Below, in pieces: positions 38,070-46,900 of a stretch of 64,000 nucleotides of DNA. The translations under genes and the position numbers were made by a program. The DNA comes from Rohdeia sp041398665 (GTDB lineage: Bacteria; Planctomycetota; UBA1135; GCA-002686595), in NCBI GenBank assembly GCA_041398665.1, contig JAWKUH010000030.1, positions 1 through 64,000 on the forward strand, read 5' to 3'. Position 1 is the first letter of the stretch, and the number at the start of each line of letters is the position of its first letter. Under the pieces are notes generated by a model. The model was not told the origin of the DNA and did not search any database. It saw only the letters and a program-made list of their open reading frames with translations.

Positions 38070-38946
38070 GGTTCACTCCGTCGTCACGGCCCGACGCCGT
38101 GGAGTCGGTCGCGTTCGCGACCACTTCGCCTCGCTCCTTCCCTTCCGATCGCTCGCGCAGGTCCGGCGGCAGTCCGTCGAAGACACGGCGCATGGCGCGG
38201 TAGATCTTCCGACGGGCGCGGAAGATGACCATCTTCAGGTTCTCGAGCTTGATGCCGAGTTCGCTCGCGGCGTCGCGGTAGCTCGTCGACTCCACCTCGA
38301 CGAGGTGGAGGGCGCGCTTCTCGCGCTCGGACAGGCGCTCGTAGAACGTCAGGTAGAGGTGCAGGTAGATGACGTAGACGCGGCGGCACTCCGCCATGCT
38401 CTCCGCCTGGATCACGCCGCCGAGCGGCTCGCGACCTCCGGTCTCCGGATGTTCGGAGAGATCCTCGAACGGCACCTCGGCACGGCCCGACCGACTGAGC
38501 GAACGCAGGTGCTTCAGCACGGTGTTGCGCACGATCGTGGCGGTCCAGACGCGGAAGGCGTCCTCACGCGACGAGTCGAACCGTCGCGGGTAGCGGTAGA
38601 TGTTGAAGAAGACCTCCTGCAGGAGGTCGCTCGGGTCGGCGCGGCTCTGGTAGCGGCGGAGCCGCTGCGCGACCTGGTTCAACAGGTGTCCCGCGTTGAG
38701 CTCGTAGAGCAGGCCGAAGCACGAGCGGGACTCGTGCAGGCGGAAGAGCTCCATGAGCTGCGTCGAGAGCGCATCGCGCCGCGCCTCGGGAGTCCGCGAC
38801 AGGTCGTCGAGGATCTCGAAGAGCGGCGCCATCGCGTCGTAGCCCACCTCGTCCGCGACCTCGGCGATCTTGGATCGCCACAGGTCCCGGTCGTCGCCAC
38901 GGAATGGCGTAGCGAGCGGTTCGGGGGGACGTTGCTGCTGCTTCAA
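38059..38946 (-). CDS. ECF-type RNA polymerase sigma factor
   Basis: The 295-residue protein has sigma-2 features (DPSDLLQEVFFNIYRYPRRF, VWTATIVRNTVLKHLRSLSR) and a sigma-4 region (LSEREKRALHLVEVESTSYRDAASELGIKLENLKMVIFRARRKIYRAM). It directs RNA polymerase to a specific regulon. About 90 N-terminal residues precede sigma-2 and are unusually long for a typical ECF factor. The TTG at 38946 is chosen because GGAGGA sits eight bases upstream, a rare strong site in this window. Upstream in-frame ATG candidates lack coding character. The next gene, a probable anti-sigma factor, overlaps its end. Confidence 0.85.
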   Translation of the reverse strand: MKQQQRPPEPLATPFRGDDRDLWRSKIAEVADEVGYDAMAPLFEILDDLSRTPEARRDALSTQLMELFRLHESRSCFGLLYELNAGHLLNQVAQRLRRYQSRADPSDLLQEVFFNIYRYPRRFDSSREDAFRVWTATIVRNTVLKHLRSLSRSGRAEVPFEDLSEHPETGGREPLGGVIQAESMAECRRVYVIYLHLYLTFYERLSEREKRALHLVEVESTSYRDAASELGIKLENLKMVIFRARRKIYRAMRRVFDGLPPDLRERSEGKERGEVVANATDSTASGRDDGVNHGN

Positions 38947-39213
38947 TCGCGTGTTCCTCCGGGCAGGGGCTCCCAGGGGAAGTGGGGTGTCGGTCCGGGC
39001 AGCTCCGCCCCCGCCCGCGCAGCGACCGGTCCGGGGGGACCGGCGTCGTCGCCGCGTCGGCCGGGGGTCGGCCTCCACGAAGTCTACCGGGGCCTCCGCG
39101 AACGGTTACGGAAGTGCTGTGAGGGGTACTCGGGACCGCTGTCCGCGGGCTCGGGGAGCGGCCCGCGGCGGCGCGGCCGAACGGATCGGCGGCCCCGGCG
39201 CCGCGCGGAACGC
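38947..39213. other. Leader of the sigma-factor operon
   Basis: Together with the following hairpin, this is a gene-free stretch of about 325 bases between the sigma-factor start and the 3' side of the LolA-like gene. It should hold the promoter of the sigma operon. No clear -35/-10 pair could be singled out in such GC-rich sequence. Confidence 0.5.
38955..38960 (-). promoter_or_regulatory. Shine-Dalgarno site deciding the TTG start of the sigma factor
   Basis: GGAGGA on the minus strand, eight bases before TTG, has ideal spacing and sequence. Most starts in this window have no such site, so it decides the non-ATG start. Confidence 0.75.
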
Positions 39214-39251
39214 ACGGGGCCCGCCGTGCGCGAACGCTCGGCGGGCCCCGT
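39214..39251 (-). terminator. Hairpin after the LolA-like gene
   Basis: Arms 39214-39226 and 39239-39251 (13 bases) pair perfectly with a loop of twelve. The hairpin is 20 bases past the stop of the gene ending at 39272 on the minus strand. Confidence 0.6.
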
Positions 39252-39271
39252 GGAGGCGCGAAGGAGGGCGA

Positions 39272-40207
39272 TCACTCGCCGCCGTCGGCCTCTCCGCTCG
39301 CGTCGTCCTCGACGAAGAAGTGCGCGGGGGGGATGGGCTCGTTGACGCGGATCCCGCTCAGCTCCCAGCGCAGGAAGGGCACGTCCTTGCGGTCGCTGAA
39401 CGTGATCGTGCCGGGGAGCGCGATGCCCTCGAAGCGGCCGTAGTCGCTGACGCGCACGATGGCGTTGATGGTCCGCGAAGCGAGGTCGTGGATCTCGTAG
39501 CGCGCGACGAGCCACGTCTCCGGGTCGACGAAGAGGCGGTAGGCACGGCTCGACGCGGGCCCGACCTGGAACTGCGCGGAGACCGACTCGTAGGAGGCGC
39601 CGTCGCGCTCGCGGAGGCCGTCGTAGGTGCCGCGGAGCTGCCCGCTGACGAGACCCAGGAGCACGTCGAACTGGCCGGCGACCGTGCCCGTGTCCTCCTT
39701 CACCCGCTGCTCGAGGTCGGGCGTCATCGGTCGGCGGTTCCCGTCGACGAGGAAGAGCACGACGTCGCGGGCCCGCGCCGCGGAGCGGACGACCTTCGAG
39801 AACACGATCGAGCGCCCGTTGCGGTCGCGCGGCTCGTCCATGCGGATCATCCGCTCGTCGCCCGAGAAGCTGGCGGAGAACGAGATCTCCGCACCGCGCT
39901 CCTCCACGTACTCCGGCTCCTCCTCCGTCGAGCCCTCCTTGAGGCGGATCGTCACGGGGACGAGCGTGAACTGGAGGCTCGAGAACTTGGCGAGGGCCTC
40001 GGGCCCGCCGTTCGCCTCGAGCATGTGGCGGGCGATGTCGCCGACCTTGCTCGTCGCGACGATCGTCGGGGCGGCGCCCTCCTGCCCGTCGCGCCCCTCC
40101 TCCTGACCGCCCCGGTGATCGGGAGGGTCCTGCCGAGGCGGGTCCTGGAGCGGGTTCGTGAGTGCGAGGAGGGCGACGGGGAGGCCCAGGAGGGTTCGCA
40201 GGAGCAT
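39272..40207 (-). CDS. Exported LolA-like/outer-membrane lipoprotein-sorting-like protein
   Basis: The 311-residue protein has a signal peptide (MLLRTLLGLPVALLALTNPL) and a Gln/Gly/Glu-rich linker (residues about 22-45). A domain opening VGDIARHMLEANGGPEALAKFSSL follows, with beta strands such as DVVLFLVDGNRRPMTPDLEQRV, SSRAYRLFVDPETWLVARYE and IALPGTITFSDRKDVPFLRW. The HMLEANGG start, a central length of about 200 residues and the late paired strands match the half-barrel of LolA/LolB-like and DUF-type outer-membrane sorting proteins. I infer lipid or lipoprotein handling in the periplasm without certainty. A terminator follows; the gene is divergent from queG. Confidence 0.6.
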   Translation of the reverse strand: MLLRTLLGLPVALLALTNPLQDPPRQDPPDHRGGQEEGRDGQEGAAPTIVATSKVGDIARHMLEANGGPEALAKFSSLQFTLVPVTIRLKEGSTEEEPEYVEERGAEISFSASFSGDERMIRMDEPRDRNGRSIVFSKVVRSAARARDVVLFLVDGNRRPMTPDLEQRVKEDTGTVAGQFDVLLGLVSGQLRGTYDGLRERDGASYESVSAQFQVGPASSRAYRLFVDPETWLVARYEIHDLASRTINAIVRVSDYGRFEGIALPGTITFSDRKDVPFLRWELSGIRVNEPIPPAHFFVEDDASGEADGGE

Positions 40208-40332
40208 GTTTCCGGTGTTCTCGGAGCCGAAGGGGCGGTCATTCTATTCGGATCGGTACGCCGCGCGGCCGGAGACGCGAGCGCTTCGTCCTCGGAGACG
40301 GGCCGGACGGCCGCCGATCCGGTGCAACGACC

Positions 40333-41448
40333 GTGGGACTCACCGACGACATCGCCGCCGCCGCGCTCGAACTGGGCTTCGACCTCGTCGGGGCGGCGCC
40401 GCTCCGCCCCCCGCGCGGCGCCGAGCGGTTCCGGTCCTGGCTGTCGGAGGGGCACCACGCCGACATGCACTGGCTCGTGCGGAACGCCGACCGGATCGCC
40501 GATCCGCGGCAGGTCCTCGAGGGCGGCACGGCGATCCTGGTGGTCGGACTCGGGCACGCGCGCGCGGCGGAGGAGCTCGAGGGAGGCGGTCGGATCGCCC
40601 GCTACGCGCTCGGCCGCGACTACCACAACGTGGTCGGCAAGCGGCTCCGCAAGCTCGCCCGGCGGGTCGAGGAGATCGCGGGAGCGCGGCGGACGCGCGC
40701 GATCGTCGACGCCGGACCGCTCCTCGAGCGCTCCCACGCCGCGGAGGCGGGCCTCGGGTTCGAGTCCCGCTCGGCCAACCTCCTCGACCGGCGGTTCGGG
40801 CCCTGGTTCTTCCTCGGCGAGCTCCTGGTCGAGATCGAGGGCTACGAACCCGAGCCGGCGCGGCCCGCTCCGGGGTCCTGCGGGACGTGCCGGGCCTGCA
40901 TCGACGCCTGCCCCACCGGCGCGATCGTGGCGGACGGGGTCGTCGACGCGCGCCGCTGCATCAGCTACCTGACGATCGAGAACCGCGGCGCCGTGCCGCG
41001 CGACCTGCGGAGCCGGATCGGGACGTGGGTCTTCGGCTGCGACGTCTGCTCCGAGGTGTGCCCCTTCGGACACCGCGCGCCCGACCGGTCGGACGCCTTC
41101 GGGACCCACGCCGCCGTCGCGGGCGGGCGCCTGGCCGACTGGTTCGGGATCGGCGACGCGGAGTTCGCCGAGCGCTTCGAGGGCTCGCCCCTGCGCCGGG
41201 CCGGCCGCGAGGGTCTGGCGCGCAACGCGGCGATCGTCCTCGGCAACGCGCCGAGCGACGCCGGGCGCGAGGCCCTGGGTCGAGCGCTCGAGGACCCCTC
41301 GCCGAGGGTGCGCGAAGCCGCGGCGTGGGGCCTGGTGCGGGGGCACGCGCACGATCCTTCCGCGCGGGCCGCGGTGGAGCGGGCACGCGGCCGCGAGGTC
41401 GACCCTGACGCGCGGGCGGACATCGAGGGGACCTTGGGCGACATTTAG
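40333..41448 (+). CDS. queG: Epoxyqueuosine reductase
   Basis: This cobalamin-dependent iron-sulphur enzyme makes the final step in queuosine tRNA modification, reducing epoxyqueuosine to queuosine. The 371 residues have a substrate and cobalamin domain (GHHADMHWLVRNADRIADP, ALGRDYHNVVGKRL, DAGPLLERSHAAEAGLGF), two 4Fe-4S clusters (CGTCRACIDACPTGAI with a CISYLTIE follow-on; FGCDVCSEVCPF) and HEAT-like repeats at the C-terminus (PSPRVREAAAWGLVRG). The GTG at 40333 starts at VGLTDDIAAAALELG. An upstream ATG at 40162 would overlap the neighbour's 5' end with nonsense. QueA occurs at 59.5 kb; the two are not in one operon. Confidence 0.95.
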   Translation: MGLTDDIAAAALELGFDLVGAAPLRPPRGAERFRSWLSEGHHADMHWLVRNADRIADPRQVLEGGTAILVVGLGHARAAEELEGGGRIARYALGRDYHNVVGKRLRKLARRVEEIAGARRTRAIVDAGPLLERSHAAEAGLGFESRSANLLDRRFGPWFFLGELLVEIEGYEPEPARPAPGSCGTCRACIDACPTGAIVADGVVDARRCISYLTIENRGAVPRDLRSRIGTWVFGCDVCSEVCPFGHRAPDRSDAFGTHAAVAGGRLADWFGIGDAEFAERFEGSPLRRAGREGLARNAAIVLGNAPSDAGREALGRALEDPSPRVREAAAWGLVRGHAHDPSARAAVERARGREVDPDARADIEGTLGDI

Positions 41449-41901
41449 GCACTCTTTGTGGCGCATCTGGCGGCAATTTGGAATCCCAAATCCCTGTCGT
41501 CTCCCGACTTGCCGCGGTGTCGAACGGTTTCGACGGGGTGCGTGCATTCCCTTCGACGTCCCCTCCGGCTCGTCCGGCTCGCGTCACAGGGGTGGTGAAA
41601 CCGCCATCCGTGGGGCGCAAGCCCTTCGCTCCGAAGGAGTTGCGGCGTTCGCGCCGGCTCCCTGCCCCCCTCCCCGACCGACCGAGCGCCTCGACCCAGG
41701 GCACGACCCCGTCGAATCCGCGCGACACGTCGGCGGGACCGAGCAGAGCCGCGATCCGTGGTCGTGCCGCCGCAACACCGGGTGCGTGAAGGACTTCGGT
41801 CGCACGGGAGGGGTGGCGCCAAGCTGGCCCCTCCCTTGCGCCCCCCACCTTCGAGCGAAGACACGGGAACGAGCGACACGGGGAACGAAGGACGCACAGC
41901 G
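41449..41901. other. Gene-free stretch after queG
   Basis: About 450 bases without a credible gene. An imperfect small hairpin (41476-41491, six-base arms) lies just after queG in the least GC-rich part of the area, and another eight-base-pair hairpin (41806-41835) lies 67 bases before the zinc-ribbon gene. I see no other structure. Confidence 0.5.
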
Positions 41902-42120
41902 ATGGAACGAGCCGACTACTACAACGACCTCAAGTGGTGCGACTGCTGCGAGGACTACGTCCGCTACCTGCAGAGCATGGAGCACAGCTACTGCGTCGCC
42001 TGCGGCTCGAAGGTCCGCCTCTTCAGCGAGCAGGACTGGCAGGACTTCACCGAGTCGGTCCGGACCTCGAAGCCCAAGGGTGGGAGGCCGCGCAAGAAGC
42101 GCGAGGCCGAGTCGGCCTGA
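41902..42120 (+). CDS. Small zinc-ribbon protein with basic tail
   Basis: The 72-residue protein has two Cys clusters, WCDCCEDYVRY and YCVACGSKVR, that would bind one Zn2+ in a ribbon. The C-terminal tail KPKGGRPRKKREAESA contains GRP flanked by Lys/Arg, an AT-hook-like motif. A nucleic-acid-binding role follows from that layout but is unproven. GAAGGA lies about ten bases before the ATG. The gene stands alone between two long gene-free stretches. Similar one-ribbon proteins are scattered widely and have no single function. Confidence 0.65.
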   Translation: MERADYYNDLKWCDCCEDYVRYLQSMEHSYCVACGSKVRLFSEQDWQDFTESVRTSKPKGGRPRKKREAESA

Positions 42121-42276
42121 ACCGCAAGGTTCCGGCGCTTCCGGCCGAGGTTGGAACGCGAGGAACTGCGGCACGGCAGCTCCTCTGGATTGGAGGTCGG
42201 AGTCACATCCGATCGGCCGGAGCTCGGGTCCTCCCGGGCTCCGGTTTCTATTTGGCTCGGTCGAAACCGGTCCGAC

Positions 42277-42429
42277 CGAACCTGGTTCGTTTGACCAGAA
42301 CATGGGGTCGCCCCGGTGTGTCGCGGCCATCGGGTCGAACGGAGGCCTGAGGGTCGACAGGGTCCGAACCTGGTTCGTTCGGCGAACCACCGAACCTGGT
42401 TCGATCGAACCGACCTCAGGTCGACCCTC
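42277..42429. repeat. Three copies of the 13-bp palindrome CGAACCTGGTTCG
   Basis: Perfect copies lie at 42277-42289, 42365-42377 and 42391-42403. A ten-base inverted repeat (42349-42358 against 42420-42429) encloses the last two. The area lies between the 3' ends of two convergent genes, so it is neither promoter nor coding. No known protein site could be named. Confidence 0.7.
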
Positions 42430-42452
42430 GGGCGCGGCGGCGCGCGGAACGG

Positions 42453-42491
42453 GGAGGCCGCGGCGATCCCTGTCGGATCGCCGCGGCCTCC
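42453..42491 (-). terminator. 17-bp hairpin after the DUF1501 gene
   Basis: Arms pair over 16-17 bases (about 42453-42469 and 42475-42491) with a loop of five. The hairpin is 22 bases beyond the DUF1501 stop on the minus strand and also faces the zinc-ribbon transcript. Confidence 0.7.
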
Positions 42492-42513
42492 TTGGGTCGG
42501 TTCCGTGAAGGGC

Positions 42514-43938
42514 TCAGGCCAGCATCTCGGGCACGACGCGCCCTCCGACGTCCGTGAGGCGGAAGTCGCGCCCCTGGTGGCGGCGCGTCAGCTTGAGGTG
42601 GTCGATGCCGAGGCAGTGGAGCATGGTCGCCTGGACGTCGTGGACGTGGACCGGGAAGTCGACGGTGTCCCAGCCCCAGTCGTCGGTCGTCCCGAGCGTC
42701 GTGCCGCCGCGGCTCCCGCCACCGGCGAGCCACAGGCTGCCCACGCGGTTGTTGTGGTCGCGGCCGTAGGCCTCGCGCGTGAGTCGGCCCTCGCAGTACG
42801 GCGTGCGACCGAACTCGCCGGCGAAGACGACGATCGTGTCCTCGAGCAGGCCGGCCTGCTTGAGGTCGTCGAGCAGCGCGGCGACGGGCTTGTCCGTCTG
42901 CTCGCACTTCGACTTGATCTTCCTCGGCAGCGTGTCGTGGTGGTCCCACCCGCGATCGCAGAGCTGGACGAAACGAACACCGCGCTCGAGCAGCCGCCGT
43001 GCGAGGAGCACGTTGTTGGCGAAGCTCGGCTTCTTCGGGTCGGCGCCGTAGCGCTCGAGCGTCTCCTCCGACTCGGTCGAGAGGTCCGTGAGCTCGGGCA
43101 CGGAGAGCTGCATCTTCGCCGCCATCTCGTAGGCCCGGATGCGCGTCTCGATCTCGGGGTCGCCCGTGCGCTCCGCTTCGATCTCGTTCAGTCGCTCGAT
43201 GCCGTCGAGCAACGACTTGCGGTGCTCCTGTTCGACGCCCGGCGGGTTCGACAGGTAAAGCACCGCATCTCCCGAGCTGCGGAACGGAACGCCCTGGTAG
43301 CGCCCCGGCAGGAAGCCGCTGCCCCACAGTCGCGAGTTGAGTCCCTGGTCGTCGCGCGCACTGCCCGACACGAGCACGACGAACTCCGGAAGGTCCTCGG
43401 CCTCGGAACCCAGCGCGTAGGAGAGCCACGAGCCCATCGACGGACGACCGAGCAGCGGCGTGCCCGTGAAGAAGAAGGTCGTCGCCGTCTCGTGGATGAC
43501 GGTGTCGGTCTGCATCGAGCGGACGAGGCAGACGTCGTCCGCGTGGCGACCGAGACCCGGCAGCAGCTCGGAGAGTTCCATGCCGCACTCGCCGTGTCGG
43601 CTGAACTTGAACTCGGAGCCGACGACGGGCAGCGCCCCCTGACGCACCGTCACCTCGGTGATCCGCTTGCCCTGGCGCACGGAGTCGGGGAGCTGTTCGC
43701 CGCGACGTTCGTTGAGCAGCGGCTTGTTGTCGAAGAGCTCGAACTGGGAGAGCCCGCCCGACATGAACAGCACGACGACCCGCTTCGCCTTCGGCGCGAA
43801 GTTCGGGAACGTGACCGTCCCCTCCTCCGACGCGAGCCCGAAGGCGTCGCGACCGAGGAGCGAGGAGAGCGCGAGTCCGCCCAGGCCGTACATCGTGTTG
43901 CCGAGGAAGGCCCGGCGATGCATCGAGAAGTCTTTCAT
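42514..43938 (-). CDS. DUF1501 (sulfatase-fold) exported protein
   Basis: The 474-residue protein has a twin-arginine export signal (MHRRAFLGNTMYGLGGLALSS) and the DUF1501 fold: VVVLFMSGGLSQFELFDNKP near the start, SRHGECGMELSELLPGLGRHADDV, RSMQTDTVIHETATTFFFTG, GSWLSYALGSE, LPGRYQGVPF, QLCDRGWDHHDTLP, TIVVFAGEFGRTPYCEG and AYGRDHNN. These are related to alkaline phosphatase/sulfatase proteins, with metal-site residues at DHHDTLP, GEFGRTP and GRDHNN. The substrate is unknown. It is 20 bases after the PSCyt1/DUF1553 gene, the common pairing in planctomycetes. Confidence 0.9.
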   Translation of the reverse strand: MKDFSMHRRAFLGNTMYGLGGLALSSLLGRDAFGLASEEGTVTFPNFAPKAKRVVVLFMSGGLSQFELFDNKPLLNERRGEQLPDSVRQGKRITEVTVRQGALPVVGSEFKFSRHGECGMELSELLPGLGRHADDVCLVRSMQTDTVIHETATTFFFTGTPLLGRPSMGSWLSYALGSEAEDLPEFVVLVSGSARDDQGLNSRLWGSGFLPGRYQGVPFRSSGDAVLYLSNPPGVEQEHRKSLLDGIERLNEIEAERTGDPEIETRIRAYEMAAKMQLSVPELTDLSTESEETLERYGADPKKPSFANNVLLARRLLERGVRFVQLCDRGWDHHDTLPRKIKSKCEQTDKPVAALLDDLKQAGLLEDTIVVFAGEFGRTPYCEGRLTREAYGRDHNNRVGSLWLAGGGSRGGTTLGTTDDWGWDTVDFPVHVHDVQATMLHCLGIDHLKLTRRHQGRDFRLTDVGGRVVPEMLA

Positions 43939-43958
43939 GGTCGAGGGTCGCGAGCGGG

Positions 43959-46900
43959 TCAGCGCGAGTGGATGGTGGCGTCCAGGTTGAGCAGCACGGT
44001 GCCGACCCCGGTCCAGGCGGCGAGCTCGCGCACGTCGAGCGTCTCGTCGCGCGGCGAGGAGCCGACCTCGACGAGCTTCTCGGCGGCCTTCTCGTCCTCC
44101 GAGTACACCTCGCGCTGGTCGGCGAGGATGCGCAGGAGGACGCCGAGCTCCTCGTCGGTGGGCATGCGCGACGTGCAGAGCCTGAAGCCGAAGATGATCC
44201 GGGTCGACGCGTCCGCCCCGCCGTCGGTCATCATCCGTTGCCCGAGGCAGCGCGCTGCCTCGACGTACACCGGGTCGTTGAGGAGGACGAGCGACTGCAA
44301 CGGCGTCGTCGTGCGCGCGCGTTCGACGACGCAGGTGAGGCGCGGCGGTGCGTCGAACGCCTCGAACGACGGGTAGAGCGTCGCGCGCTTCCAGTACACG
44401 TAGAGCCCGCGGCGGTACAGCGACTCGCCCTTGTCCTGACGGTACGTCTGGAAGTTGCTCTGGGCCTCCCAGACACCCTTGGGCTGGTAGGGCTTCACGC
44501 TCTTGCCCCCGACCTCGTCGGTCGCGAGGAGTCCGGCCACGGCGAGCGCGTTGTCGCGGACGAGTTCGGCCGAGAGGCGCTTGCGCGGCGCGCGCGCGAA
44601 CAGTTCGTTCTCGGGGTCGACCTCGAGCAAGTCGTGGGTCACGCGCGACGACTGGCGGTACGCGTTCGACAGGACGAGCGTCCGCTGCATCGCCTTCACG
44701 TCCCAACCGCTCTCGACGAACTCGCACGCGAGCCAGTCGAGGAGTTCGGGGTGCGTCGGCAGCGCACCGCGCGTCCCGAAGTCGCCGGGCGTGGTGACGA
44801 GCGCGCGGTCGAAGTAGTGACGCCAGAACCTGTTCACGGCGACGCGCGCGGTGAGCGGGTTGTCGCCCGAGGTGATCCAGCGCGCGAGCCCGAGTCGGTC
44901 CGGCGGAGCGTCGGCGGGGAACGGCGGCAGCACCGACGGCGCGCCGGCCTCGACGAGCGCGCCCGGCGTGCGATAGTCACCGCGCTTCAGAACGTGCGTC
45001 TCGCGCGGCTTCTCGCGGTCGTCCATGACCATCACGGACGGGAGCTTGCGCTCGAGACCCTGCTTCTCCTGGCGGAGCGCCGTGAGCCGTTCGTACGACG
45101 CGCGCCCCTCGTCGGAAACCTGACGGCGGAACCACTCGCGGACCCACTGGCGCCGCCGCTCGGCGACGGGACGGTCCGAGTCGTCGTCCCCGCCGAAGAA
45201 CGAGAACTCGGAGTCGTCGTCCGACTCGTACTCCTCGCCGTCCGACGCGGCGATCGCGGCGAGGTCGAGATCCGCGTTCATCACGGCGCGCTCGACCTCG
45301 TACGGCGCCACGTCCCGACCGAGCGCCTGGAAGGTGATGTTCGCGCGCGCGCCGGTGCGCCCGGTCACGAGCTTCAGCACGACCTCGTGCTCACCGGGTT
45401 CGAGGTGGAAGCGGAAGTCCTCGAACTCGGACTCCTCACCGCCTCCGAAGAACGCGGAGAAGTCCTCCTCCTCGTCCGACATCTTCTCGTCGGACTTGTC
45501 CTCCTCCTCGGGCTCCTCGACCGGGACGGGCGCGTCGTCGTGCACGACGACGCCGTCGATCCAGACGCGGATGCCGTCGACACCGCTGTAGCGCAGCACC
45601 ACGTCGCGGGGATCGCTCGGCGAGAGCGTGCGGTGCAGGTACCACGCGCTGGTGCGGCCGTTGACGCGCACGTCGCCCGAGAGGCGCCAGTCGCGCTTCT
45701 CCTCCCAGGTCAGCTTCTCGGGTTCGTCGCCGCCGCGACCGCGGCGCATCCCGCCCTCGCCGCCGAAAGGGAAGCCCATGGGCGCGTCGCCCGGACCCGC
45801 TTCGGCCTCGTCCTTCGCGACGTCGGGCGCCTTCGCGCCGGCCGCGTCGCCCTTGCCGTTCTCGTCGCCGACGCCGCTCGCGGCGCCCTTCCCCGGACCC
45901 TTGCCGGGGAACGCCTTCGGTGCCGGTCCGCCGCCTGCGGGGTGGTCCTTCGGAGCGGGGGCCTCCTGTGCAGCGGGCACCTCGCCCGTCGCGCGGCGCG
46001 CGGCTCCGTCCTCGGTCGCGGCGCGCTCCCGGACGGCGGGCCGATCGGGCGCGGCTGCCGACGCGTCCTCGGACGCGACCTCCGAGCCCGCGACGATCGC
46101 GATGTCCGCACCGCTCGGGATGCCGAGCGACGGGATCGCGAGGAGCTCGGCGACCTCGGCGACGGCGCGCGCGTGGGCGTCGTCCGTCCCCTCGACGTCG
46201 GGCGATGCCTGCGATTCGCCGTTCGCACCGTCGTGTTCGCCCTCGGCGCCGCCTTCGGACCGAGCCTTCGCCTCGGCCTCGGCCTTCTTCTTGGCCTCGC
46301 GTTCCTCCTTCTGCTTGGCCTTGAGGTCGACGGGGTCGAACTTCTCCGAGAAGTCGATCTCGCCGCCGATGCGCTTCTCCGGCTCGAACTCCTCGGCGAA
46401 CGCGTTCACGGCGTTCGTCGCGGCGAAGGGCCCGACGGCGCGCCAGATGCCCGGCTGCAACGGGAGGCGACGCTGCACGAGCCGCTCGTCGTCCGTGAAC
46501 GAGATGCGGAAGCGCCCCAGCGTGTTCCGGTACATGAACGACGAGTTGTGGACGAGCGCGAACCGGAGCGTGTCCGCGTCCTTCATCTCGAGCGGTTCCT
46601 CGAGGATCAGGATCGCCTCCTGCGGCTCGTTCCCCCACTCCTTGGAGAGTCCCCAACCGCTGCGCTCCGATCCGTCCGCGGCGCCGTCGGCTCCGCTGCG
46701 ACCACCCGACGAGACCGTCGACTCGGCGCCGATGAAGTTCAGCTTCTCGCCGTCGTCGCCCTCGAGGATCGAACGGACGTGCACCTCGAACTCGCTCAGC
46801 GAGAACGTCCCGTCCATCGAGCGACCGGACCTTCCCTCCTCCATCGACTCGTCGGGCAACGCCTCGATGCGGAAGGCGACGATCCGCCGCGCACCGGGTT

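Noticed and set aside
42277..42429. CRISPR array
   Set aside because: Only three short palindromes with irregular spacing and no cas gene.
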